The notes: a model not told the origin generated them from the sequence alone. A stretch of 64,000 nucleotides of DNA from Streptomyces flavotricini (GCF_020639365.1 NZ_JAINUL010000001.1:1062558-1126557); one strand, 5' to 3'; numbered from the stretch's first letter, positions 49,725 through 58,697 are shown. Made by a program: numbers and translations.

Positions 49725-49737
49725 TAAGTACTACTTA
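49725..49737. promoter_or_regulatory. candidate GntR operator
   Basis: TAAGTA-C-TACTTA is a perfect palindrome in an unusually AT-rich island, 29 bp before the gluconokinase start and 65 bp upstream of the gntR start. It is well placed for control of both divergent promoters. Confidence 0.6.
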
Positions 49738-49765
49738 ATGGGTTTCAGTGAGGGCGCACGAACCG

Positions 49766-50332
49766 ATGTCGACGAAGACAGCGAGGTACGACGTGAGCGG
49801 CACCCAGCGCGTGATGGTGGTGATGGGCGTGGCCGGCACGGGCAAGACGACCGTGGGCAGGTTGCTCGCGGACGCGCTCGGCCTCCCGTACGTGGAGGGC
49901 GACGCGTTCCACCCGGCGGCCAATGTCGCCAAGATGTCCGCCGGCATTCCGCTCGACGACGCCGACCGGCGGCCCTGGCTGGACGCCATCGGCGCCTGGA
50001 TCAGCGCCCGGCCCGCCGGGCAGGGCGCGGTGGTGGCCTCGTCCGCGCTCAAGCGCGCGTACCGCGACCGGCTGCGCGGCTTCGCGCCCGACGCCGTGTT
50101 CGTACACCTGACCGGCGAACGCTCCCTGATCGAGCGGCGCATGGCGGCACGTACGGACCACTTCATGCCGACCGCGCTGCTGGACTCGCAGTTCGCCACG
50201 CTGGAGCCCCTCCAGCAGGACGAACTCGGCGTCGTCGTCGACGTGTCCGGATCACCCGAGGAGATCACCGAACGGGCCCTGGCCGCGCTGCCCGGCATCC
50301 GCCCGGACGCCGCTCCCTCCCGAGAGAACTGA
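49766..50332 (+). CDS. gntK: gluconokinase
   Basis: Cytoplasmic kinase of 188 residues phosphorylating D-gluconate to 6-phosphogluconate for the pentose phosphate pathway. The P-loop is MVVMGVAGTGKTTVGRLLAD. Substrate-contact motifs YVEGDAFHPAANVAKMSAGIPLDDADRRPW (read in two parts) and VVASSALKRAYRDRLRG are the hallmark of the GntK family, and FVHLTGERSLIERRMAAR is the lid region. Start choice is uncertain: ATG at 49766 has GAGGGC eleven bases away, while GTG at 49793 has GCGAGG nearby and begins just before the P-loop. Followed after 12 bp by the gluconate permease. Confidence 0.92.
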   Translation: MSTKTARYDVSGTQRVMVVMGVAGTGKTTVGRLLADALGLPYVEGDAFHPAANVAKMSAGIPLDDADRRPWLDAIGAWISARPAGQGAVVASSALKRAYRDRLRGFAPDAVFVHLTGERSLIERRMAARTDHFMPTALLDSQFATLEPLQQDELGVVVDVSGSPEEITERALAALPGIRPDAAPSREN

Positions 50333-50344
50333 GGAACCCACACC

Positions 50345-51742
50345 GTGACAGGTCTCAGCGTCGAGATACTGGCAGCGGCCGCGCCCGCCCCGATCACCTC
50401 GGCCGGGAACGCCCAGCTGGGCGTGGCCGTCCTCGCGGGCATCGCCGTCATCGTCCTGCTCATCACCCGCCTCAAGCTGCACGCCTTCCTGGCGCTGACG
50501 GTCGGCTCGCTCGCCCTCGGGGTGTTCGCGGGCGCCCCGCTGGACAAGACCATCACGAGTTTCACGGCCGGGCTCGGCGCCACGGTCGCGGGGGTCGGCG
50601 TACTGATCGCCCTCGGTGCGATCCTCGGCCGGCTGCTCGCGGACTCGGGCGGCGCGGACGAGATCGTCGACACCATCCTCGCCAAGGCCAGGGGCCGGGC
50701 GATGGCCTGGGCCATGGTGCTGATCGCCTCGGTGATCGGGCTGCCGCTCTTCTTCGAGGTCGGCATCGTGCTGCTGATCCCGGTGGTGCTGCTGGTGGCC
50801 AAGCGCGGCAACTACTCGCTGATGCGGATCGGCATCCCGGCGCTGGCCGGCCTGTCCGTGATGCACGGGCTGATCCCGCCGCACCCCGGCCCGCTGGTCG
50901 CCATCGACGCGCTGCACGCCAACCTCGGCGTGACCCTCGCGCTCGGCGTGGTGGTGGCGATCCCGACCGTGATCATCGCCGGGCCGGTGTTCTCCCGGTA
51001 CGCGGCCCGCTGGGTGGACATCCCGGCGCCCGAAGACATGATCCCGCAGCGGCCCGCGGCGGAGCTGGAGCACCGTCCGCGGTTCGGGGCGACGGTGTTC
51101 ACCGTGCTGCTTCCGGTCGGGCTGATGCTGGTGAAGGCGCTCGTGGACATCGTTGTCGACGAGCCGAAGAACGGCTTGCAGCGGATCACGGACGTCGTGG
51201 GCTCCCCGCTGATCGCACTGCTCGCGGCTGTGCTGGTGGGCATGTTCACCCTCGGCCGGGCGGCCGGGTTCACGAAGGCGCGGATCTCGACGACGGTGGA
51301 GAAGTCGCTGGCCCCGATCGCGGGCATCCTGCTCATCGTGGGCGCGGGCGGCGGCTTCAAGCAGACCCTGATCGACGCGGGTGTCGGCCGGATGATCCTG
51401 GAGCTGTCGGAGAGCTGGTCGGTCCCCGCCCTCCTGCTCGGCTGGCTCATCGCCGTGGCCATTCGGCTCGCGACGGGCTCGGCCACCGTCGCCACGATCT
51501 CGGCGGCGGGGCTGGTGGCCCCGCTCGCCGCCGGCATGTCCACCACGGAGACGGCCCTGCTGGTGCTGGCCATCGGGTCGGGATCGCTGTTCTTCAGCCA
51601 CGTCAACGACGCCGGGTTCTGGCTGGTCAAGGAGTACTTCGGGATGACGGTCGGTCAGACGGTCAAGACCTGGTCGGTGATGGAGACCATCATCTCGGTC
51701 GTCGGGCTGGGCTTGGTCCTGCTGCTGTCGCTGGTCCTGTAA
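50345..51742 (+). CDS. gntP: GntP family gluconate:H+ symporter
   Basis: Membrane permease of 465 residues with about 12-14 helices. Family signatures include FTAGLGATVAGVGVLIALGA, LIASVIGLPLFFEVGIVLLI, VMHGLIPPHPGPLVAIDAL, LIVGAGGGFKQTLIDAGVG and ATGSATVATISAAGLVAPL, with HVNDAGFWLVKEYFGMTVGQ near the end. It imports gluconate or related sugar acids for the kinase encoded 12 bp upstream. The start is GTG at 50345. Control is presumably by the divergent GntR protein. Confidence 0.93.
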   Translation: MTGLSVEILAAAAPAPITSAGNAQLGVAVLAGIAVIVLLITRLKLHAFLALTVGSLALGVFAGAPLDKTITSFTAGLGATVAGVGVLIALGAILGRLLADSGGADEIVDTILAKARGRAMAWAMVLIASVIGLPLFFEVGIVLLIPVVLLVAKRGNYSLMRIGIPALAGLSVMHGLIPPHPGPLVAIDALHANLGVTLALGVVVAIPTVIIAGPVFSRYAARWVDIPAPEDMIPQRPAAELEHRPRFGATVFTVLLPVGLMLVKALVDIVVDEPKNGLQRITDVVGSPLIALLAAVLVGMFTLGRAAGFTKARISTTVEKSLAPIAGILLIVGAGGGFKQTLIDAGVGRMILELSESWSVPALLLGWLIAVAIRLATGSATVATISAAGLVAPLAAGMSTTETALLVLAIGSGSLFFSHVNDAGFWLVKEYFGMTVGQTVKTWSVMETIISVVGLGLVLLLSLVL

Positions 51743-51826
51743 GAGCTCCGACGGCGCGTCCACGGGAACGAGCGGCGGGGGGCGGGCCCATGGCCGCGGG
51801 GCCGCGCGCGCGTGCCGCCTCGCCAC

Positions 51827-51855
51827 TTCGGACCATTTGGCGATCAAGTTACTAT
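51827..51855 (+). promoter_or_regulatory. possible promoter of the toxin operon
   Basis: TTCGGA and TACTAT are separated by 17 bp in a locally AT-rich stretch about 43 bp before the SseB-like gene. The -10 match is good, the -35 match poor. Confidence 0.3.
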
Positions 51856-51897
51856 TTCGCTCCTCGTACCTGGATCACGCGGAGGGGGCGCACCACC

Positions 51898-52329
51898 ATG
51901 GGGCTGACCGAGGAGATATCCGACTACCGGGAGGGCCGGGGCGATCCGGGGCGGCTGGTCGGCTCGTTCCGCCGCACGGCCCTCCTCGTTCCGGTCACCG
52001 ACGCCACCGGAGCGGGAACGGGTGCCGGTGACGCCGCCGGTGGTCTGATGTCCGCCCTGTCGGGCGGGATCCGCTGGTTCTACGCGTTCACCGACGAGGA
52101 GTCGTTGTTCCGGTTCGCCGGGGCCCGCGGGGAGGACGGCCGGGAGTGGCCGTACCTGGCGCTCCTCGGCGCGCGGTTGGTCGACGCGGTCGTTCCGCAG
52201 GTCGACGGGCCGGCCGGAGTGGCGGTGAACGTGGCCGACCGGGACGGGGCGATGCTGTTCCCGCCGGTGGCCGGGATCGTTCCCGATGCCTGCGCCGTCG
52301 ACATCGCCCCCGAAGGGACGGTGGCCTGA
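51898..52329 (+). CDS. SseB-like domain protein, first gene of the toxin operon
   Basis: Soluble 143-residue protein resembling the SseB N-terminal domain: GRLVGSFRRTALLVPVTDA, IRWFYAFTDEESLFRFAGAR, then AVNVADRDGAMLFPPVAGIV. Such domains accompany WXG-type and RHS genes in Streptomyces, and a role as secretion accessory or chaperone is likely but unproven. GGAGGGGG lies upstream of the ATG. Its stop overlaps the next start (TGATG), so the genes are translated together. Confidence 0.75.
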   Translation: MGLTEEISDYREGRGDPGRLVGSFRRTALLVPVTDATGAGTGAGDAAGGLMSALSGGIRWFYAFTDEESLFRFAGARGEDGREWPYLALLGARLVDAVVPQVDGPAGVAVNVADRDGAMLFPPVAGIVPDACAVDIAPEGTVA

Positions 52330-52892
52330 TGGCGGGCGACGGGAACCTCGAGGTCTCGCCGGCGGCGGTGGCGTCCATCCAGGTCGGTCTGCGAGCGGCG
52401 ATAGCGGAGCTGCGGGAATCCGGCGACGCGGCCGGGGCTTCCCAGGGCGCGGGCTTCGAGAACCTGTCGATGACGGGGATGGAGACCGGGCACGCGGGGC
52501 TGGCCACGGACTTCGAGGACTTCTGCGAGCGCTGGGAGTGGGGCGTGCGCGCCCTGATCCAGGACGCCTCCACCCTGGCCGCGAACCTCGGCATCGCCGC
52601 GGGGACGATGTGGGAGGAGGACCACTACATCCAGGGCGCGTTCAAGGTGGCCGCGAACGCCGCGTACGGCAATCCGCACGCCAGTGAGGACGAGATCGAG
52701 CAGAAGTCCTGGGGCGACATCTTCAGCGCGGACGTCTACAAGCCGGACTACAGCGCCGAGTCGTTCGAGAAGGGCGCACAGGACATCAAGAAGACCTGGT
52801 CGGACACCAAGGACACGGTGACCTCCACCGGCAAGATCGGTTCGTTGAAGGACCTGCTGGACCAGGCGCAGGGCAACGGGGGCGACAACTGA
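52329..52892 (+). CDS. WXG-like helical protein of the RHS toxin operon
   Basis: A 187-residue, mostly helical protein. The first ~110 residues have the length and heptad pattern of ESX/WXG100-type helical hairpins (VSPAAVASIQVGLRAAIAEL; DFEDFCERWEWGVRALIQDA; SDTLAANLG-like ASTLAANLGIAAGTMWEED). The C-terminal half is acidic and repeat-rich (FEKGAQDIKKTWSDTKDTV). No signal peptide. It probably forms a complex with, or guides, the RHS protein into a type VII-like secretion route. It overlaps the RHS start by one base (TGATG). No secretion ATPase (EccC) is in the window. Confidence 0.7.
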   Translation: MAGDGNLEVSPAAVASIQVGLRAAIAELRESGDAAGASQGAGFENLSMTGMETGHAGLATDFEDFCERWEWGVRALIQDASTLAANLGIAAGTMWEEDHYIQGAFKVAANAAYGNPHASEDEIEQKSWGDIFSADVYKPDYSAESFEKGAQDIKKTWSDTKDTVTSTGKIGSLKDLLDQAQGNGGDN

Positions 52893-55800
52893 TGGGCTGG
52901 CGCGACTACATACCCGACTCCGTCGAGGATCTCGCCGAGGACGCAGCCGAGGGGGTCGGCGACGCCATCGAGTGGGCCGGCGACAAGACGGCCGACCTGG
53001 CGGAGGAGGTCGGCCTCGATGACGCGGGTGACTGGATCCGGGAGAAGAGCCGCTCGGCGGCCAACCGGCTCGGCGCGGACGTCGAGGAACTCGAACTCGG
53101 CCAGACCGAGGACCCGAAGAAGCTGGTCTACGGAAGCCCTTCGAAGATCCGCGAGCAGGTCGCCCACCTGGACGACTTCAGGAAGGCCTTCGAATCCGTC
53201 GGCAACGGCCTCAAGAGCCTCACCCGCCCGGACGGGCTCAAGGGCGAAACCGCCGGGGCGTTCCGCGATTCCGTCACGAAGGAGCCTCCGCGCTGGTTCA
53301 AGGCCGCGTCCGCCTTCGAGAAGGCCGCGGACGCCATGGGCCGCTTCGCCGAGACCGTCGAGTGGGCGCAGGGCAAGGCCAAGGAGGCGCTGGAGGACTA
53401 CAACAAGGCGAAGAAGGCCTCCGAGGACGCCCGCACCGCCCACAACAAGCTCGTCAAGGAGTACAACGACGCGTACGAGGCGAAGAAGGAGGACCTGCCG
53501 CCCCGCCCGGGGAAGGACTACCCCGACCCGGGCAAGGCGATGGCCACCGCCGCGCAGGACAAGCTCGACAACGCCCGCAAGCAGCGCAACGAGGTCGCCG
53601 AGAGCCTCCGCGTCGCCGTCAGGGCCGCCCGGGACGCCGCCCCGCCCAAGCCCTCGTACACCCAGCAGCTCGGCGACGGCCTCGACTATCTGGACCTCGC
53701 CACCACCCACCTGGTCGGCGGCGTCGTCAAGGGCACCGCCGGGATCGTCAACTTCGCCCGCGCGCTCAACCCGACGGACCCGTACAACCTGACGCACCCC
53801 GCCGAGTACCTCACCAGCCTGAACTCGACGGCCGCGGGCCTGGTCACCATGGCCAACGACCCCTGGGGCGCGGGCAAGCAGATGCTCGACGAGTTCATGA
53901 AGGACCCCTCCGAAGGCATCGGCAAGCTCATTCCCGAACTCGTCGGCTCCAAGGGCCTGGGCTCGCTGAAGAAGGTCGGCTCCGCAGCCCGGCACCTCGA
54001 CGACCTCAAGGGTCCCAAGGTGCGCGAGCGGGTGGAGGAGGCCCCGGACGGCACCCACAACACACCGGACGGCGATCGCGACGGCGGCGGCGACCCGGTG
54101 GACCTCGCCACGGGCCGGATGTACCTGCCCCAGACCGACGTCGAACTCCCCGGTATCCTGCCGCTGGTCTTCACGCGCCGTACCGAATCCGGCTGCCCGG
54201 TCGGGCGCTTCCTCGGGCCGGCCTGGACGTCCACGGTCGACGACCGACTGGAGATCGACGAGGCCGGTGTCATCCACGTCACCGCCGAAGGCCTCCTGAT
54301 CGCGTACCCGCACCCGGCGCCCGGCGTGCCCACCCGGCCGGACAGGGGCCGGGCCCGCACCCTGCTGGCACGCGACGGCGACGGCGACTACACGGTGACC
54401 GACCCCGACGGCGGCCTGGTCTTCCACTTCACCGCCCCGGCCGGCAGTGAGCCGGGCGGCGACGGCGAAGCCTGGCTGTCCGCGATCACCGAACGCAACG
54501 GCCACACCATCACGGTCGACCGCGAGGAGGACGGCCTGCCGCTGGCCCTGGCACACTCGGCCGGCCATCAGGTGAACTTCACCACCGCGGACGGCCTGGT
54601 CACCGCCCTGTCGCTGGCCGGCGCGGGCAGGGGCGGAGCGGACCTGCCCCTGATGGAATACGGCTACGAGGACGACAACCTCACCGCGGTCACCAAGCCG
54701 TCGGGCGCCACCACCTCCTACGTCTACGACGACCGCCGACGCGTCATCGCCTGGATCGACTCCAACGGCAGCCGCTACGACTACGTCTACGACGACCGCG
54801 ACCGCGTCGTGGCGGAGGGCGGCGAGGCCGGCCACATCCAGATCACCCTCGCGTACACCGAGCCTGACCCGCGGACGGGCCGGCACACCACCACCCTGAC
54901 CACCCCCGACGGTCACGCGACCCGCCACCTGTTCGGCCCCGGCTGCAAACTCCTGGCGATCACCGACCCGCTCGGCCACACCACCCGCTTCACCCACGAC
55001 GCGCACGGCAACCTGCTGTCCCGCACCGACCCACTGGGGCTCACCACGCTCTTCTCGTACGACGAGGAGGGCCGGGTCGTCCGCGCGGTCCGCCCCGACG
55101 GCAGCGAACTGCACACCGTGCGCGGCCGGTTCGGCCTGCCGGTGGAAGTCGTCGGACCGGACGGCGCACGCGTGCTGCACGAGTTCGACGAACGCGGCAA
55201 CCGCACGGCCGTCACCGATCCGGCCGGTGCGACCACCCGCTACACCTACGACGAGGCAGGCCGCCTCACGTCGCTCACCGACGCCGCCGGGGCCACGACC
55301 GAAGTGGTGTGCGACGCGGCGGGGCTGCCCGTGGAGGTGACCGACCCCGCCGGAGCCGTGACCCGTACGGAACGGGACGCCCTCGGCAGGCCGGTCCGCA
55401 TCACCGATCCCGTGGGCGGCGTCACCCGCCTGGAGTGGGACGCCGACGGGCGGCTCGCGCGCCGCACCGGCCCCGACGGAGCCACCGAGTCGTGGAGGTA
55501 CGACGGCGAGGGCAACCTGCTCTCCCGCACCGACGCCGCCGGCCGGGTCACCCGCTACGAGTACACCCACTGCGACCTTCCGGTCTCCCGCACCGGACCC
55601 GACGGCGCCCGCTACGAATTCGAGCACGACTCCGCGCTGCGCCTCACCCGCGTCACCAATCCACACGGGCTGACCTGGACGTACACCTACGACGCCGCCG
55701 ACAACATCGTCTCCGAGACCGACTTCGACGGGCGTACCCTCACCTACCGGCTGGACGCCGCGGGCCGGCTCGCCGCCCGCAGCGACGCGCTCGGCGGGAC

Positions 55801-57625
55801 CATCTCGTTCGAACGCGACCTGCTCGGCCGGGCGGTCTCCAAGGACGTCGACGGCCGGGTGACCACCTACGCCTACGACACGGCCGGACGCCTGCTGGAG
55901 GCAGCCGGACCCGACGGTGAACTCCGCTACCAGTACGACCGCCGCGGCAAGGTGAAGACCGAGCTCGTGGACGGCCGTCCCCTCACCTACGCCTACGACG
56001 TCCTCGGCCGCCGCACCCGCCGCACCACCCCCACCGGCCACGTCACCACCTACGCCTACGGCGTCGACGGAGCGCCGAACCGCCTGACCACCGGCCGTCA
56101 CCGCGTGGACTTCACCCACGACGCCGCCGGCAGGGAGCTCTCCCGCGTCTTCGGCGACACGGTCACCATGACCTCCGCGTGGGACGAAGCCGGACGGCTT
56201 TCCGAGCAGCACGTCGCGGCCGGAGGGAACGCGGTCAACAGCCGCGCCTACACCTACCGGGCCGACGGCCACCTCACCTCCGTCGCGGACCGGCTGTCGG
56301 GCACCCGCACCTTCGACCTCGACCGGGCGGGCCGGGTCACCGCCGTCCACGCCCGGGGGTGGACGGAGCGCTATGCCTACGACGACGCCGGCAACCAGAC
56401 CTCGGCCTCCTGGCCGTCCGGCCACCCCGGCGGCGAGGCCACCGGATCCCGCACCTACAGCGGAACCTCCCTCACCCGCGCCGGCGGCGTCCGGTTCGAG
56501 CACGACGCCCTCGGCCGGATCGTCCTGCGCCAGAAGACCCGGCTGTCGCGCAAACCCGACACCTGGCACTACGCCTGGGACACCGAGAACCGCCTCACCC
56601 GCGTCACCACCCCCGACGGAACGCGGTGGACCTACCGCTACGACCCGCTCGGCCGCCGCACCGCCAAACAGCGCCTGGCAGCCGACGGCGAGACCGTGGT
56701 GGAGGAGGTCAGGTTCACCTGGGACGGCCTGACCCTGTGCGAACAGACCAGCCACCAGCCGGACCTCCCGCACACGGTCGCCGTCACCTGGGACCACCGC
56801 TTCGACGTCCCCCTGGCCCAGACCGAGCGCATCCTCACGCCCGACACGCACCAGGAGGAGATCGACCGCCGCTTCTTCGCCATCGCCACGGACCTCGTCG
56901 GCACCCCCACCGAACTCATCGACGAGTCCGGTGACATCGCCTGGCGGGCCCGGGCCACGCTCTGGGGCACCACCGCCTGGGCCCGTGACAGCACCGCCTA
57001 CACCCCGCTCCGTTTCCCCGGCCAGTACTTCGACCCGGAGACCGGCCTCCACTACAACCTCTTCCGCCACTACGACCCGGAATCCGGCCGCTACACCTCC
57101 CCGGACCCCCTCGGCCTGGCCCCCGCCCCGAACCCCCTCGCGTACGTGGACAACCCGCACGGCTGGTGCGATCCGCTGGGCCTGATGCCCAAGTACACGA
57201 AGGAGGAGAAGGCGGCCAAGGCCAGGGAGGACGCCCTCAAGGCCACGGACGAGGTCATCGAGAGGGCGCAGGAAGGGAAGATCAAGAAGGCCGGCAACTA
57301 CCACGGTGACACCCGGCACGGCTTCACCGACGAACGGGTCCTCGAGATCCTCAAGAACCCCGACGCGGTGTACCACTCGACGGCGAACAGCGGAAACCTG
57401 ATCTTCAGGCAGGGCGAGGACATCGTGGTGACGACGGGTGGTCCGCCGGGAGCGGGCAACGCCATCACGGCGTACGGTCCGTCAGGCGTCCTCGGCGAGT
57501 CCGGGGCGAAGGCAACGGGCGGCCTGCCCACCGACCGCGGCAATCCGATTACCCACGAAGACGTCGTGGAGGGCAGGATTCCGGCCAAGCAAGGCTATAT
57601 GGCTCCGGCCGTACAGATCCGATGA
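52892..57625 (+). CDS. T7SS-type polymorphic RHS toxin with BECR/DUF4258-like tip
   Basis: Exported contact-dependent toxin of 1577 residues. Residues 60-260 are helical and match the putative T7SS-secretion module of such toxins (SKIREQVAHLDDFRKAFES, MGRFAETVEWAQGKAKEALE). A short hydrophobic helix follows near 285. DUF6531 starts at about 405 (GGGDPVDLATGRMYLPQTDV). RHS/YD repeats fill about 600-1380 (DAAGRLTSLTDAAGATTEVV and dozens more). The core end is FDPETGLHYNLFRHYDPESG to NPHGWCDPLGL. The tip, residues 1432-1577, is a separate effector: YHGDTRHGFTDERVLEILKN, NLIFRQGEDIVVTTGG and ITAYGPSG resemble BECR-fold RNases of the DUF4258 kind. The assigned activity is inference. Confidence 0.9.
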   Translation: MGWRDYIPDSVEDLAEDAAEGVGDAIEWAGDKTADLAEEVGLDDAGDWIREKSRSAANRLGADVEELELGQTEDPKKLVYGSPSKIREQVAHLDDFRKAFESVGNGLKSLTRPDGLKGETAGAFRDSVTKEPPRWFKAASAFEKAADAMGRFAETVEWAQGKAKEALEDYNKAKKASEDARTAHNKLVKEYNDAYEAKKEDLPPRPGKDYPDPGKAMATAAQDKLDNARKQRNEVAESLRVAVRAARDAAPPKPSYTQQLGDGLDYLDLATTHLVGGVVKGTAGIVNFARALNPTDPYNLTHPAEYLTSLNSTAAGLVTMANDPWGAGKQMLDEFMKDPSEGIGKLIPELVGSKGLGSLKKVGSAARHLDDLKGPKVRERVEEAPDGTHNTPDGDRDGGGDPVDLATGRMYLPQTDVELPGILPLVFTRRTESGCPVGRFLGPAWTSTVDDRLEIDEAGVIHVTAEGLLIAYPHPAPGVPTRPDRGRARTLLARDGDGDYTVTDPDGGLVFHFTAPAGSEPGGDGEAWLSAITERNGHTITVDREEDGLPLALAHSAGHQVNFTTADGLVTALSLAGAGRGGADLPLMEYGYEDDNLTAVTKPSGATTSYVYDDRRRVIAWIDSNGSRYDYVYDDRDRVVAEGGEAGHIQITLAYTEPDPRTGRHTTTLTTPDGHATRHLFGPGCKLLAITDPLGHTTRFTHDAHGNLLSRTDPLGLTTLFSYDEEGRVVRAVRPDGSELHTVRGRFGLPVEVVGPDGARVLHEFDERGNRTAVTDPAGATTRYTYDEAGRLTSLTDAAGATTEVVCDAAGLPVEVTDPAGAVTRTERDALGRPVRITDPVGGVTRLEWDADGRLARRTGPDGATESWRYDGEGNLLSRTDAAGRVTRYEYTHCDLPVSRTGPDGARYEFEHDSALRLTRVTNPHGLTWTYTYDAADNIVSETDFDGRTLTYRLDAAGRLAARSDALGGTISFERDLLGRAVSKDVDGRVTTYAYDTAGRLLEAAGPDGELRYQYDRRGKVKTELVDGRPLTYAYDVLGRRTRRTTPTGHVTTYAYGVDGAPNRLTTGRHRVDFTHDAAGRELSRVFGDTVTMTSAWDEAGRLSEQHVAAGGNAVNSRAYTYRADGHLTSVADRLSGTRTFDLDRAGRVTAVHARGWTERYAYDDAGNQTSASWPSGHPGGEATGSRTYSGTSLTRAGGVRFEHDALGRIVLRQKTRLSRKPDTWHYAWDTENRLTRVTTPDGTRWTYRYDPLGRRTAKQRLAADGETVVEEVRFTWDGLTLCEQTSHQPDLPHTVAVTWDHRFDVPLAQTERILTPDTHQEEIDRRFFAIATDLVGTPTELIDESGDIAWRARATLWGTTAWARDSTAYTPLRFPGQYFDPETGLHYNLFRHYDPESGRYTSPDPLGLAPAPNPLAYVDNPHGWCDPLGLMPKYTKEEKAAKAREDALKATDEVIERAQEGKIKKAGNYHGDTRHGFTDERVLEILKNPDAVYHSTANSGNLIFRQGEDIVVTTGGPPGAGNAITAYGPSGVLGESGAKATGGLPTDRGNPITHEDVVEGRIPAKQGYMAPAVQIR

Positions 57626-57638
57626 GGCGGCATTCCCC

Positions 57639-58397
57639 ATGAGACTCACCCTCGACGGCGACTGGACCGCGACAGTGACGGGCGAACCCCTGAGCATCGC
57701 GCCACGCTTCGTCTTCCGGGACTTCACCGTGTGCATCGCGACGTACGCGGACGTGCAGGAGCGCGAGCGGTTCCTGCTGGACACCTTCGGCAGCCAGGAC
57801 CACGTGTGGGACACCCCCGACGAACTCCGCTTCGATCCGGCCGGCCTGCAGCTGGTCGGAGCCGAGTTCCGGGTGCCCGCCTGGCTCGCCGATGCCGAGG
57901 ACTCGGCCCGCGTTCCCGCCGCGCCCCTCGTCCGCCCGGGCGGACTCCGGGCCGACGAGCCGCGGGACTTCCGCCTGGAGGTGACCTCGGACCTGTGCCG
58001 CGGCCCCGGGGACTCCGTGCTGACCTGTCTGCGCGACCTCGACGTTCTCGACGAACCGCTGGAGGCCCGTATCGGCATCGCCCCCGACGTGGCGCTCCTG
58101 GTCCAGCACGGCACCGTCGCCGGCTGGAGCCTGACCGACCCCGTGCGGTACCTGACCGTCGCCTTCGCCGATCCCGACCCGGCCCCTCCGGCCCGGGCCA
58201 CCCGGCACCTGTTCACCGCGTGCATGGACCTGGTCACCACACGGCTGCTCGACGAGGTGCGCGACCGGGTCCCGGCCGCCCTGGACCGGCTGCGGGCATT
58301 GGACGAGGCCCTGCGCGACCAGGACGACGACCGGCACCGCGTCGGCGCCCTGCACGCGCTGATCGCCGATTTGGTCGAGGACTACGGGAACTGGTGA
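57639..58397 (+). CDS. probable immunity protein for the RHS toxin
   Basis: Soluble 252-residue protein that I cannot place in a family. It is acidic, lacks a signal peptide and begins MRLTLDGDWTATVTGEPLSI, with beta-rich early sequence (FVFRDFTVCIATYADVQERE, GAEFRVPAWLADAEDSARVP) and a helical end (LDEVRDRVPAALDRLRALDE). It starts 13 bases after the toxin stop in the same direction, where cognate immunity genes of polymorphic toxins normally lie. Its ribosome binding site overlaps the toxin stop. Its role rests on position alone. Confidence 0.65.
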   Translation: MRLTLDGDWTATVTGEPLSIAPRFVFRDFTVCIATYADVQERERFLLDTFGSQDHVWDTPDELRFDPAGLQLVGAEFRVPAWLADAEDSARVPAAPLVRPGGLRADEPRDFRLEVTSDLCRGPGDSVLTCLRDLDVLDEPLEARIGIAPDVALLVQHGTVAGWSLTDPVRYLTVAFADPDPAPPARATRHLFTACMDLVTTRLLDEVRDRVPAALDRLRALDEALRDQDDDRHRVGALHALIADLVEDYGNW

Positions 58398-58431
58398 TCC
58401 GGCACGCCGGGAACCGGCGCGCGCCCCGGCC

Positions 58432-58697
58432 TCAGCGGCCGTCCTCCAGCTGCGCGGCCGCCACGGCGAGGCCGTTCGCGGCGGTGGCGCAGCGGTCGGC
58501 CAGGGCGGCGACCTCGGCGCGGAACGCGTCGGCCTGCGGGCCCTGCCAGTCCAGCGCCTCGGCCGCCGCGTGCAGCAGTCCAGCGCCTCGGCCGCCGCGT
58601 GCAGCCGCAGCGCGTGGGCGCGCAGGACGGCGGAGTGGCCGCGCAGACCGTCGGCCGGTTCCGGCGGGCCGGGCCGGAACCGGGGGGCGGCGTTCAC
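58432..58697 (-). pseudogene. WXG100-like gene disrupted by a 29-bp tandem duplication
   Basis: Removing one copy of the duplication restores a 78-residue protein: VNAAPRFRPGPPEPADGLRG, LRAHALRLHAAAEALDWQG, then PQADAFRAEVAALADRCATA and ending LAVAAAQLEDGR. The DWQGPQADAFR stretch is a WxG motif in the right place for a WXG100/ESX-type helical hairpin. As sequenced, the second copy shifts the frame after LDC and the reading runs on through unrelated sequence. The GTG at 58697 overlaps the preceding gene's stop (GTGA), so it was the last gene of the P450 operon. A tandem duplication can revert, so this may be an off state rather than decay. Confidence 0.75.
58547..58604. repeat. 29-bp perfect tandem duplication
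   Basis: Copies at 58547-58575 and 58576-58604 are identical. The unit length is not a multiple of three, which breaks the WXG-like gene. Confidence 0.95.

Noticed and set aside
52748..57376. Long open frame antisense to the whole RHS gene (over 1500 codons)
   Set aside because: It mirrors the biased codon positions of the real gene, begins without a ribosome binding site and has no recognisable domain; a normal by-product of high GC.
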